Of a stretch of 44,795 nt of DNA, positions 37,201-44,795 are shown piece after piece (positions within the stretch are counted from its first letter, which is position 1; every line of letters begins with the position of its first letter). Position numbers and translations under genes: made by a program. Location: the IMG/VR virus record IMGVR_UViG_3300038856_000044, positions 1-44,795 of that record; one strand, given 5' to 3'. The DNA is from a virus. The notes under the pieces are model-generated. The model ran no database searches and was not told the DNA's origin. It saw only the letters and a list, made by a program, of their open reading frames with translations.

Positions 37201-38053
37201 AGAGGTCTTCGAGTAGTCCGTCTCTGAAGCCGCCGAGAATGCCACCGTGCGAATTGTTGAAGAACGAGCTGTTCTTGATCTGGTTGCGCTCGCTCTTGAC
37301 ATTGCAGCCGGGAGGTGGGCTGCCTCCCGTATCGCACACGCCGGACCCCTCGTTGGGGTCGCGGGCGGATACCGCGAAGCGAAAGCCCTCTACGATCATA
37401 TTGTTCAGAATCAGATCGTCCGTGTCCCCCTTGATCTGTATTCCCTCTCCGTTACTGAATTCCGAATCGTCATTCACGTAGTTTCCGTCATGCGGACCTT
37501 CGATGTGGATATTCTCGACGAGGATGTTTCCGCTGCGGCGCGTGTCGTTGAACCATCCAGATTCGTAGAAGGCGAACACACCCAGAACGTTGATCGGGAA
37601 TGCCGTCTGCTTCACATGGGGTCGAGCGTCTGCCGCGATGTTGAATTCTGGATCACTACCAAGCAGGTCTGGAGGGTTCACCGTCAGCGTAAAACGCGGG
37701 TCCAGGTAGTCGCCGATGCGGCATTGCGAACCCGTGACACAGTTCTCATTGTGCCAGATGACGCCCGTGCCTGCGGTCATGTCCTCGGCCCAATAGCCGC
37801 CACGGCAGAACGCCACGCCATCGCCGTCCGATGCGTTAGCCATCCCGTTGAACGTGGTACGTGCCGTCTCCCATTCCCGTTTGGGCGTGGACGGAGTCAA
37901 GCCGTCGTTCGCATCGTCACCGTTTACACAGTTCGGGTCGGATGTCTCTGCCGGATCGGCCGACGTATCGCAGTTGCAGAAGTAGTGTGTCACACCAGCC
38001 GACGCAGACGACGGGACGATCAACAAGAAGATCGCCAGAATCAGCGCGCGCAT
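34274..38053 (-). CDS. Exported beta-helix plus glycosidase fusion (polysaccharide depolymerase candidate)
   Basis: 1259 residues from ATG at 38053 (TGATG overlap); a longer frame passes through the previous gene. Signal peptide MRALILAIFLLIVPSSASA, cut near residue 19. Residues ~20-680 are a right-handed beta-helix: NGDDANDGLTPSTP entry, then coils such as ILVENIHIEG, LILNNMIVEGF, IIENNIIIDATD and IIRNNTIYFS. After a linker, residues ~690-1259 look like a GH-A-type TIM barrel: RFMNWLHINHSQ, MQATDAHITSFAESFRD, then YLEMSNEVWNPGF with Glu957 as acid/base, and MIVYEGGSS with Glu1140 as nucleophile candidate. About thirty cysteines, fitting an oxidising compartment. Probably degrades surface or exopolysaccharide. 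Confidence 0.75.
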   Translation of the reverse strand: MRALILAIFLLIVPSSASAGVTHYFCNCDTSADPAETSDPNCVNGDDANDGLTPSTPKREWETARTTFNGMANASDGDGVAFCRGGYWAEDMTAGTGVIWHNENCVTGSQCRIGDYLDPRFTLTVNPPDLLGSDPEFNIAADARPHVKQTAFPINVLGVFAFYESGWFNDTRRSGNILVENIHIEGPHDGNYVNDDSEFSNGEGIQIKGDTDDLILNNMIVEGFRFAVSARDPNEGSGVCDTGGSPPPGCNVKSERNQIKNSSFFNNSHGGILGGFRDGLLEDLYMDGNGGAHQQFDHSIYISRPTSGIEIRRVEMTNSVIDHRVGSSTIGQCLGAPFVFHAGDTNAASDVLIEDNYVHETPAASGGQCYGITVNEGYGASEVFTDIIIRGNVVENAGRVAIGTGACQNCIIENNIIIDATDHSVNAIAAPMDAQFHCTKDDDAPQTNTIIRNNTIYFSEGSSGSNKNGIVLGQAYDSDCNGTPAGSPSGYDSFDVGTNATVVSNVIYNASTSSTVNCFLHYIESGDFSAFNALDNNFCFDEDHTEVWSAAISTAQGPTSDGYTLSTFQAADSSQWGQESSNADPGLADADGEVRDDLDLSAASGTSAMVNAGHPTLSAPTAFGNVTRGGAPYDSGAYEEPTNALSTPDWEANATSAVGMNLEWNRWENPRVTFVNAMKSARRWQKSDTTCFDEDGDYAGTIDSNGYPTELSGINCVFTSFFSGAYSDGAWPTGQWVLLWDGDATFSVTGAASEYTVTEAGRATFTVDETTGGFDLAITSIPTSVSNMRLYPPGGACARTPPFDFVEGSFCDTARCPDGDCPDAVSVCTYGDPFCYDLETIGGAVNQSVVPQFHPLWIQRLGQYGILRFMNWLHINHSQVVDFSEWLPESNYTWSYGHDPLGAVPLTIIARLCNDVNAACYVNIPMQATDAHITSFAESFRDNVNSWLPIYLEMSNEVWNPGFEQQDHAAAAALAADDGGATWDGADCGTAIADCANQWHAKRTFEMCALAQAAFDALGEGSRLHCVMGTRVATSATELEAKLDCDRWTAAPSGNCYTGADIDLIGVNVYLGGDADCATAQAGVEPLFLPDPQIACDFAQADVNGPKLCDGAGCSITELATALDGGTPDRNLDWGMIVYEGGSSLSDSSTQVCADLTTEADSCLVPVYTSALDTWRDRDIVDGYDLEYFIFFDNSGRLYQGAGGNLFGHRGSNEGAWPKESAIVDWESTAGNECWWPECTLPSEAASSATYFAPFFVSP

Positions 38054-38814
38054 CACGGAGAAGCACTCAACTGGACGCCCCACCATACTTCCGATGCAAC
38101 CGTTCCGTCCTTGCATGTCCATTCGATCCCCGCATCCGATTCGAACCATGTGTCCCCCACCGTGCAGGCATTCCCGGCAGCGGGCGTGGCGGTTGAGACT
38201 GTGCGAGACAGCACTTCCGTCTCCAGCACCACCGCTGTGGGCAGCCTGCCAGTTGCCACCGTTCCCGATGTCAATTCGGTAGCACTCATGTCCGTTATCC
38301 CCACGCCACCACCGCTGAATTCAGTAGCCGATAGCGTCCCGCTCGATGGGTTGTAGGTGAGTTCTCCGTCTGACTCAGGAGCTAGATTTCCACCATCGAG
38401 ATCTCCGCCAGGAGTAAACAGCAAAGCGTTAGTCTCATTCGTTGCTTCGTTATCGGCAATCGTGACCGTAGCGGCCAGAGTGGCAGATGCAGCCGTCGTT
38501 GCAGAGGCGGCGGTGGCAACAGAAAGGCTTGCCTCGTCTGACTCAAGCAGGAAATCTTCATCGGTCGTCACGGCATTGATCTTTGCTGCCGTGTCCCACT
38601 GTGAAGCAATAGTGGCTGTCGTTCCCGCCTCAATGTCGTCAATGTCTGTCGCGTTGTCATCTACAGACGCCTTGATCTCATCTATGTCCGCACCGTAAAA
38701 TGTGTCCACGCCATCATCGTATGTGCCGTCTCCGCCATCGTTCACCCATGTGATGCCGTCTGCGAAGGCTGGAGGCGCAACCATTACCATGAGCATCAGA
38801 ATCCAGAGTCTCAT
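38053..38814 (-). CDS. Exported fibre-like protein
   Basis: 253 residues from ATG at 38814, signal peptide MRLWILMLMVMVAPPAFA before DGITW. Low-complexity Ala, Thr, Ser, Asp and Val rich fibre body (SVATAASATTAASATLAATV, ATEFSGGGVGITDMSATELT), then a small C-terminal domain with paired Cys (NACTVGDTWFESDAG, IEWTCKDGT). Shaft plus tip layout matches phage fibre ends, but the signal peptide implies export before assembly or a role on the host surface. Confidence 0.65.
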   Translation of the reverse strand: MRLWILMLMVMVAPPAFADGITWVNDGGDGTYDDGVDTFYGADIDEIKASVDDNATDIDDIEAGTTATIASQWDTAAKINAVTTDEDFLLESDEASLSVATAASATTAASATLAATVTIADNEATNETNALLFTPGGDLDGGNLAPESDGELTYNPSSGTLSATEFSGGGVGITDMSATELTSGTVATGRLPTAVVLETEVLSRTVSTATPAAGNACTVGDTWFESDAGIEWTCKDGTVASEVWWGVQLSASP

Positions 38815-38815
38815 G

Positions 38816-38977
38816 CTAACCCCCTACCAAGCACGGAATTGCAGCGGGTATGGCACACCCAGTCGATGCAGGAGGAGTTCCTGAGACCTGTTCGCCACCG
38901 CTCACCATCGAGATATTGGCTCCGACGAGCACCGCTGCGGCAAGAGTCAATGCTACGAATAGAAGTATGCGTTTCAC
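38816..38977 (-). CDS. Small exported peptide
   Basis: 53 residues from GTG at 38977 (MKRILLFVALTLAAAVLVGA), GAGGAGAC before it and GTGA overlap. Signal peptide or membrane anchor, then a short polar tail with two cysteines (TGCAIPAAIPCLVGG). Could be a processed peptide of about 30 residues or a membrane-bound chaperone. Confidence 0.55.
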   Translation of the reverse strand: MKRILLFVALTLAAAVLVGANISMVSGGEQVSGTPPASTGCAIPAAIPCLVGG

Positions 38978-41142
38978 GGCGTCTCCTCGACCCACGTTCC
39001 CGATCGGCCGAGCGTGCGCCATGTCGTCGAGTCTGTGACGTAAATGCAAATGTAGTCTCCGATGCCACCGGGCGAGTCGATGTCCTCATCGTTCGCTGCG
39101 GAGACGCCGTCGAGGATGAAGTTGTCCGCGCTGTTGGGAGACAGTGAAATGATGCCCGTCCCAGCCACGTCCATGAAACACTTGGTCGCGCCCACCGGTA
39201 AAGAGGCCGCGAGAGGAAGCGTGATCGTCACCGCGCCCGCGCCGCTATCCGATAGCTCCAGCATCGTGCCGTTGATGTCACGCGGAGTGAGCGTAATCGA
39301 CGTTCCCGAGTCGCGTGTCGGGACGAGGTTGCCCGATGTGAAGACACTCTGCCCCACCGTGGTCTGATACACGTCCGGCGTAGTGCCGCGATATTCGATG
39401 TACCCAAACGGTCCGAAGTTGAGCGTGTAGTGGGACTCGGCATCCTGCATCCCTGTTCCGTCCACCACGTCGTTATCGGCCAAGTCGCCATAGTCGGCGA
39501 TGTCAGCAAAGTTCGAACCGTCGCCGATCTGGAGTTCGTAATAGGCGCTGTCCACCGTGCCGTTCACGTCATCCTGAACAGAGAAGATTGGGAATCGATT
39601 TGCACCGGAGCCCGTGATGTCCGTATCGGTTGCCAGTGAACCGAATAGCGCCACGCCGATATCTGGAATGTGGTCGTAGAACGAGAACGAGTTATAGGAG
39701 CCGGACCGCATGAGGCCGCGCGTGCAGAAGTTTCCAACGCGGCGGATATAGCCCGTTACGCCCTGCGTGGCGTCGAAGCCCGCATCGAGGAACCAGTCTC
39801 GGTCGCTTGAGCTGTAACAATTCGCGTCACCCGTCCGGTACGTCCCGATCGTTTCGAGCGCGAATGCACCGCCAAGTATGTTTCCCAGTGAGCCATAGAT
39901 CAGCTTGATTTCGCCAGTGAGCGTAAGCGGCTGCTCAGACGTGAGAACGTTCGAGTCTACCTGAATATCGTAGAAGCCACCTTCGTCGTCGATGGTCGAT
40001 GTGTTGAAGTACCGAGGGCCGTCTGCATGAATGTGAACCGTCGAAGAATCGTCGCCGTCCACGTCCGGCTCGATGAGGACCGCACCCGCCGCATCGAACT
40101 GGATGCCGTCATCGAGGATCAGGGACGTGGTATCAACGCCAACCTTGATCGCTCGGTCATCGACGAATGAGAAGGGCTGACTCGCTGCGCTACCCCCAGC
40201 CGTTTCCGATTGCGCTCCGAACTTCACGCCGAACACGTATGCCCGGCCCCCATACTTGGCTCCTGATGTACCCGTTCGCAAGCGTTCGTTGTTTACACAC
40301 AGCCCCTTCCTACCGCACGATGACGCTCCGAACGCATCACACGTATCGATGTCGTTGTTGATCGTCCCGTTGGTCACGATCACGTCATAGTCGTGGCTAA
40401 CGCCCTGACATCCCTCCGTTCCTTCGTAATAGCCAGCCGTACCACCACACGTCCCATTCACGTTGCCCAGATTCACTAGAACTGCACAGCCCTCCCAGTC
40501 GCCAGCGACGGTCGGATCGACTCTTCGATTGATGAAGTGGCCGCCGAGGTCGATCACATAACGAGGCTGTTCGGCTCCACCCACGGGCAAATTGAATGTC
40601 AGGGGCGTGGTTGCGGTCGGGTCGTTCACGAATTCATCTGCGAGGACGATGTGGACCTGATGCGGAAGCGTGTCCGAGATCGTTTTGTCCAAACTCCGCA
40701 GCGTGCCTTCGATCTCGGCCTCCGAGGCAATCGAGATCGGCCCGCCTCCGCTCGTTCCAATCTGAGTATTGGAACACCGGATAATCAGTTTGCTTCCGCC
40801 ACTGGCCCCATCGCCTACGACCTTCAGTCCTTCCTGTGCGGGAGTCACCTGAATGGCAGCTTCCGTAGTGGCTGTGAAGGTGTAGACCGCTGTGCCACTT
40901 GCAGCGGCCGTGGTCGCAGTTGGGACCTGGTACACGGTCACGGTATCCGAACCTCCCTGAATGAAGGACATCGCACAACGTCCTGCACCCGGTATGATGT
41001 CCGAATCCGCCGTGTCACCCGCAGCGAATGTGATCGTAACCGTAAACGCATCCGTCGTCGGTGATACGATCGTCGATGGCTTTCCCCATGCTGTGCTTGC
41101 CATCAGGCAGAGCATCAGCACCAGGACCAAATATCTCATCAT
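38974..41142 (-). CDS. Exported beta-structural protein (fibre/spike-like)
   Basis: 722 residues, GAGGAG upstream; a second ATG at 41139 gives the same signal peptide (MRYLVLVLMLCLMASTAWG). Beta-rich with segments typical of beta-helix or fibre proteins (YVIDLGGHFINRRVDP, DVIVTNGTINNDIDTC, GFYDIQVDSNVLTSEQPLTL). The C-terminal 110 residues (TSITLTPRDINGTMLELSDS, AGAVTITLPLAASLPVGATK) resemble a phage fibre tip repeated in environmental phages. At least 14 cysteines spread in pairs. First gene of the exported block after the ejection proteins. Confidence 0.7.
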   Translation of the reverse strand: MMRYLVLVLMLCLMASTAWGKPSTIVSPTTDAFTVTITFAAGDTADSDIIPGAGRCAMSFIQGGSDTVTVYQVPTATTAAASGTAVYTFTATTEAAIQVTPAQEGLKVVGDGASGGSKLIIRCSNTQIGTSGGGPISIASEAEIEGTLRSLDKTISDTLPHQVHIVLADEFVNDPTATTPLTFNLPVGGAEQPRYVIDLGGHFINRRVDPTVAGDWEGCAVLVNLGNVNGTCGGTAGYYEGTEGCQGVSHDYDVIVTNGTINNDIDTCDAFGASSCGRKGLCVNNERLRTGTSGAKYGGRAYVFGVKFGAQSETAGGSAASQPFSFVDDRAIKVGVDTTSLILDDGIQFDAAGAVLIEPDVDGDDSSTVHIHADGPRYFNTSTIDDEGGFYDIQVDSNVLTSEQPLTLTGEIKLIYGSLGNILGGAFALETIGTYRTGDANCYSSSDRDWFLDAGFDATQGVTGYIRRVGNFCTRGLMRSGSYNSFSFYDHIPDIGVALFGSLATDTDITGSGANRFPIFSVQDDVNGTVDSAYYELQIGDGSNFADIADYGDLADNDVVDGTGMQDAESHYTLNFGPFGYIEYRGTTPDVYQTTVGQSVFTSGNLVPTRDSGTSITLTPRDINGTMLELSDSGAGAVTITLPLAASLPVGATKCFMDVAGTGIISLSPNSADNFILDGVSAANDEDIDSPGGIGDYICIYVTDSTTWRTLGRSGTWVEETP

Positions 41143-43157
41143 CGTGCTCCTCTCGGTGCAGGCGCATCCACGGATGTACCTATTGGTAGTGCTCCACCGG
41201 CTGCGACTGGAACGGCAGCACCGGCCCTACCCGCCAAGGCATTTGCAGAGCGGCGCGCAGCCTCAATCGTTGAATTCCATGCAGCCATCCATTTGTTGAT
41301 GTCCTGCGGCCTCGGCAACTCAAGCAAGTCGATCGCTGGGTCTTTCCGAACAACCAACTCTCGGACTAGCGCGTTTTCATTGATGTTGCTTTGAAGGAAG
41401 CGGCCCAGCTTACGCGCCACAACCGCCTTCGCGTTCTGGACAGGCGACACAGCAGCCTCAGTTGACCTGAAGATCGTCTCCTCGACCAAGTTGCTACCTG
41501 TAGTGTGAGCCGCTGCTGGAGTACCTGAATTAGTGGTGATGCCCTGCTTGAACCGCTTCAGCACCTTCTCCATGTGCTTCACTTGGTCTCGCCCGAACAC
41601 TTCAACGTATACGTCTCGTGTATTGCCCTTATTGAGCAGGTTCAATGCACGCTTCGGGTTCAACTCATCGAGATTGTCTCCGAACAAGTGGACATAGAAC
41701 GACGCGCGGAGGTTCGACAACCCTTCCTTATCGTGCTCCAGAATCTCTCTAGCGAGACGTGTCTCCTTGATGTTTCGTCGCGCACCGAGAAGCGTCTTCA
41801 CTTGCTTTTCTGGATCGTCGAACTCCGTCAGAGCCTTGTATGCCTTCGAGTCCTCTTGCAACAGAGCGTGCTTGGCTTTCGTCGTCTTCCGCGCAAGCGA
41901 GTACAGCCCACCGGGCGGATCTGGCATGCTGTCAATCTCTCGCTGCACAGGATCAAGTAGCCTCTTCGCCCTCCGCGCAATCTGAATCGCATCAGGATGC
42001 GCGCCAGGCTTTCGTGCCGAACGAATCGTCTGCTTCAAATCGCTCGCAATCGTCTGCAAGTCACGAGCATTCACCTCATCCGATAGGTCGCGAATCGCAC
42101 GGCCCGCACGAGGGATGAATTGCCGTTCGGCTGGATTCTCTGCCAACGCCCTGTATGCAGCCTTGAGTGGCCTGGATGTCGTGATCGGCAGATCGTCGAA
42201 TGGCACAGCGTTCCATGCCCTCACTTCAGCCGCGTCAGCGAACTCGATCACACGACCGGCGGATTCGGAAATGCCACCGCTACGTCCAGTCGGTGCCATA
42301 CCAGTGATTTCGTCGATCAGGTCCGTCTTGACAGCACCACGAACGCCCTGAATGCGGCTAGAGACTTCAGGAGAACTGCGACTGATGGCCTTGTCGAGTG
42401 CCGTGAAGTTCTGTCCAGCGTCTTCCCCAAGCGCCTGTGTCGTTGTCGTCGTTCGGGAAGGATCAGGGAACTCCGTCTTAGACTTCCTGAGCAAGTCCAG
42501 AGCCTCTTCGATCTTCGGCCTCTTCGTGGTCGGGTCCACCTCAAGGCGCTCAACCACGGCGCGTTCGGCCTGCCTGACTTTACGCACAGACACATCATAC
42601 TTCTTGGCGATTTCCTTCAGGCGAGCGTCGCGGTGTGCTCGCGGCCTTGCTGCGGCAGAAGGCTTGATTCCATCACGCACGATCGTCTTCGGCATCAAGG
42701 CTGCGGCGATGATTTCCACTCCCAACTGCGTCATCGGTCCTGCGCCCAATTCCCGCGCAGTCTCGCCGGCCGTCGAGGACACCACATCACGTCCTATCTC
42801 AAGGGCAAGGCCGGGCAAGCCTCCCACCGCGAATCCGACAGCGCCGCCCGCAGCAAGGAGAGGCGCCCTCTGCCCAACGCCCTCGGCGACGCGCCCAGAG
42901 AACGTGGTCGGCTCAGGAATGCCTGACCGCTGCAAGAGCAAGCCACGCAGCTTCTCTGGCTCCGACAAACCCTCCTCGCCTGGAAGGTCGGGCGAACTCG
43001 CAAACGGCCTCCCGAGCATGAATTCCGCTGTCCCCTGCATATTGGCTGGGGACTGAATGGCTCCACGAGCAAACGACCGCAGGATGCCGGGGGATTCTTC
43101 TTCCTCGGTCGCTGTGTCAGCGTTCGTTAGCGCGCGCACGCCTTCAAGGGTGGCCAT
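41139..43157 (-). CDS. Large ejection-type internal virion protein
   Basis: 672 residues (TAATG overlap). Residues 60-150 are hydrophobic and Gly, Ala rich (LLAAGGAVGFAVGGLPGLAL), compatible with membrane insertion; then long amphipathic helices (DARLKEIAKKYDVSVRKVRQ, SRTTTTTQALGEDAGQNFTA) and a Gly, Ala, Pro rich C-terminus. Large helical protein placed among two others that together match the three-protein injection apparatus of podoviruses. No lytic transglycosylase motif seen, so a separate peptidoglycan activity is not evident. Confidence 0.7.
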   Translation of the reverse strand: MATLEGVRALTNADTATEEEESPGILRSFARGAIQSPANMQGTAEFMLGRPFASSPDLPGEEGLSEPEKLRGLLLQRSGIPEPTTFSGRVAEGVGQRAPLLAAGGAVGFAVGGLPGLALEIGRDVVSSTAGETARELGAGPMTQLGVEIIAAALMPKTIVRDGIKPSAAARPRAHRDARLKEIAKKYDVSVRKVRQAERAVVERLEVDPTTKRPKIEEALDLLRKSKTEFPDPSRTTTTTQALGEDAGQNFTALDKAISRSSPEVSSRIQGVRGAVKTDLIDEITGMAPTGRSGGISESAGRVIEFADAAEVRAWNAVPFDDLPITTSRPLKAAYRALAENPAERQFIPRAGRAIRDLSDEVNARDLQTIASDLKQTIRSARKPGAHPDAIQIARRAKRLLDPVQREIDSMPDPPGGLYSLARKTTKAKHALLQEDSKAYKALTEFDDPEKQVKTLLGARRNIKETRLAREILEHDKEGLSNLRASFYVHLFGDNLDELNPKRALNLLNKGNTRDVYVEVFGRDQVKHMEKVLKRFKQGITTNSGTPAAAHTTGSNLVEETIFRSTEAAVSPVQNAKAVVARKLGRFLQSNINENALVRELVVRKDPAIDLLELPRPQDINKWMAAWNSTIEAARRSANALAGRAGAAVPVAAGGALPIGTSVDAPAPRGAR

Positions 43158-44449
43158 TACTGCGGCGCTCCACCGGCCTGCGCTTCACGCAGTTTGGCAA
43201 TGCCGTCCATGACTTCCTCGTTCGGGATCTCGTCAATCGACCGATTCGTGCCCAGAGACAGATACGTTGCCACAGTGTTGAATTCCTGGTCGGTCACAGG
43301 GGAGTTCACGAAATCTTCTTGTTGCATCTGCTCTTTTATTCGCGCATCCCTCCGTTCGCGCACCTTCTCTATCAGAGACGGGTACGGATTCGAAGCGGCC
43401 ATCTGCCGATCATTCCAGCCCACCGAATCGCCGAATGCACGACGGTTCTCGTCGATCTCAGTGACCAACCTCTCCTCTTCGTCCATAATGCGCTCGAGAT
43501 TGGTCTTGAGCGTTCGGCCGAACTCAGGCGGGAATTTGCCCGTCTTGTCGTATACGCCCTTCGCCTTGGCAAGCAGTTCCTCTGTCACAGAAGATCCAGC
43601 CCAGCGCAGCAACGCCACATCGCCCTCACGCACCGTCGCGTCGTCGATGCGCCGCTGGTATCGGTTCACGAGTTCGATCACATGCGTCGGCTCAGACGGG
43701 TCCAGCTTCTCAATCACGCGGCGGTCCTTGACGAGATTCGGCAGGAACTCCAGATCCTTCTTCGTCTCAGCGCGACGCTTAGCGATCTTCCCAAGATCCC
43801 AACTGCCCTCGTTGGCTGCCGCCTGCTCTGCTTCACGCGCCTCCTTACGAATCTGGAACTCTTCCTCCAGCTCCTTCTTCTGACGCTCTTCACGCTGCTT
43901 GCGGCGACGGAGAAGCCGATCGGTCGCCGCCTGCGTATCTACCTGCTCTGCGATGTTCATCGACGCTTCACGAGGGTCTTCGCCGAATGCTTCAGCCTGC
44001 GTCTGCCCGAGTCGGCCAATGTCACGCTGAATCGGCGCGAACGCCTGACCCACAATCTGCGGTGTCTCGATCTCAGACGCCATCTGCGGCGTAAAGCGCG
44101 GACCTTCCACGTCAGCAGGAAGGTCGAACACGCCCTGCGCTTGCTGCTGTGCAATGCGCGCATCGTTCTCGTCAATGCGTGAACGGGCATCTTCGGACGC
44201 GGCCTCAGTTCGATCCGTCAGGCTCTCAATGGCCGTCTTACGCTTCTCCATGAATTCGGCCGTCTTGAGCGCACGATCAAACGCATCCTTCTTCTCTTCG
44301 CGACGCTGCTTAGCGACCTTCTCAGCCAGCGCAATCTGGTCGAGTTGCTGCTGCCGTTCGTTCTTCTGCCGCTGGTCAATGCGGTTGAACAAGAATTGCA
44401 GGAACGCCGGATCACCTGCGCCTGCTCTGGGATTTCCTTGAAACGGCAT
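43157..44449 (-). CDS. Coiled-coil internal virion (ejection) protein
   Basis: 430 residues (MPFQGNPRAGAGDPAFLQFL). Charged, Glu, Arg and Gln rich helices from residue 25 to about 250 (RQQQLDQIALAEKVAKQRRE, RRKQREERQKKELEEEFQIR). A C-terminal helical region follows. Typical of a podovirus injection protein that forms a helical tube. Sits between the junction gene and the 672-residue protein. Confidence 0.7.
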   Translation of the reverse strand: MPFQGNPRAGAGDPAFLQFLFNRIDQRQKNERQQQLDQIALAEKVAKQRREEKKDAFDRALKTAEFMEKRKTAIESLTDRTEAASEDARSRIDENDARIAQQQAQGVFDLPADVEGPRFTPQMASEIETPQIVGQAFAPIQRDIGRLGQTQAEAFGEDPREASMNIAEQVDTQAATDRLLRRRKQREERQKKELEEEFQIRKEAREAEQAAANEGSWDLGKIAKRRAETKKDLEFLPNLVKDRRVIEKLDPSEPTHVIELVNRYQRRIDDATVREGDVALLRWAGSSVTEELLAKAKGVYDKTGKFPPEFGRTLKTNLERIMDEEERLVTEIDENRRAFGDSVGWNDRQMAASNPYPSLIEKVRERRDARIKEQMQQEDFVNSPVTDQEFNTVATYLSLGTNRSIDEIPNEEVMDGIAKLREAQAGGAPQ

Positions 44450-44451
44450 AT

Positions 44452-44795
44452 CTATGTCTGCCCGCCGTAGCCTGCCACGATTCGGTTGAATTCAGCATTG
44501 GTTGGATTGATGGCATCACCAATGTTCGATTGCTGATACCCATTCGTCGCGCCAGGAGCCCAACTCCCGATCAACCCCGCATTCGCGATACCAGAACCAA
44601 GGGCCGCGCTCCCCGCACCGATCCCGTTCGCAAGCGAGGTTGCGTTATTGATGCCGATGCTCGCCCTGATCTGGTTCGCCGCTGCCGCCTGCTGGGCTGC
44701 GATGCCCGCTGCTCCCTGACCCGCACCAACCGCCTGTCCGGCACCCTGTTGCACGAACTCGAGCCCTCCACCGAGCCCTGCCGTCAAGCCCGCCG
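44452..44795 (-). CDS. C-terminal part of the junction-spanning internal virion protein
   Basis: Continues the frame of 1-926 (the N-terminal part). Bases 44669-44795 repeat the window's start, so the unique part here is 44452-44668. The tail is Ala, Gly and Asn rich (SLANGIGAGSAALGSGIANA), ending SNIGDAINPTNAEFNRIVAG. The next gene starts three bases after its stop. Confidence 0.8.
   Translation of the reverse strand, partial: AGLTAGLGGGLEFVQQGAGQAVGAGQGAAGIAAQQAAAANQIRASIGINNATSLANGIGAGSAALGSGIANAGLIGSWAPGATNGYQQSNIGDAINPTNAEFNRIVAGYGGQT
44669..44795. repeat. Right copy of 127-bp terminal direct repeat
   Basis: Identical to 1-127; see the left copy. Closing the circle at this repeat restores an uninterrupted coding frame. 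Confidence 0.95.

Overview
This window is the complete genome of a tailed double-stranded DNA phage with a podovirus-like (P22-type) virion gene set, given as a circularised contig. The last 127 bases (44669-44795) repeat the first 127 exactly, and one reading frame closes in frame across that junction, so the unique circle is 44,668 bp. The host is probably a Gram-negative bacterium: the phage has an overlapping Rz/Rz1-type spanin pair, an M15-type endolysin, several Sec signal peptides, a PEP-CTERM sorting tail (which needs a host exosortase) and two copies of a chromosomal-type parS palindrome. I see no integrase, DNA or RNA polymerase, helicase, primase or tRNA.

Layout. A long leftward late operon starts near 14.9 kb with a small-terminase candidate. 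It continues through large terminase, portal, a zinc-ribbon protein, scaffold, major capsid protein, a head decoration candidate, head-tail adaptor and tail proteins (12.8-0.9 kb). It crosses the contig junction into three ejection-type internal proteins (0.9 kb, then 44.8-41.1 kb). Next comes a block of exported, cysteine-bearing proteins (41.1-34.3 kb), which includes a 1259-residue beta-helix plus glycosidase fusion. The operon ends with a lysis block of small membrane proteins, endolysin and spanins, then a PEP-CTERM protein and a second beta-helix protein (34.2-30.4 kb). Between terS and terL lies a 1.1 kb island (12.9-14.1 kb) with two rightward small genes, one a secreted cystine-knot-like peptide, flanked by the two parS-like sites.

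A regulatory switch sits at 23.89-23.98 kb: a Cro/CI-like HTH gene (leftward) and an HNH gene (rightward) diverge from overlapping promoters around a 22-bp inverted repeat, and both look leaderless. The leftward early operon (23.9-15.0 kb) carries a ParB/Srx-fold protein, a C5-methyltransferase-like protein, a possible helicase loader, a RuvC-like resolvase and many small genes coupled by ATGA or TGATG overlaps. The rightward operon (24.0-30.5 kb) carries an SSB-like protein with an acidic tail ending in IPF, and many small zinc-binding, membrane and coiled-coil proteins, several of them paralogous. It meets the late operon head-on at 30.44-30.48 kb.

The most unusual content is the exported set: six proteins with Sec-type or hydrophobic N-termini (knottin-like peptide, PEP-CTERM protein and four consecutive genes at 34.3-41.1 kb). 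This suggests that the phage remodels or decorates the surface or exopolysaccharide of the infected cell, or that its fibres are exported.
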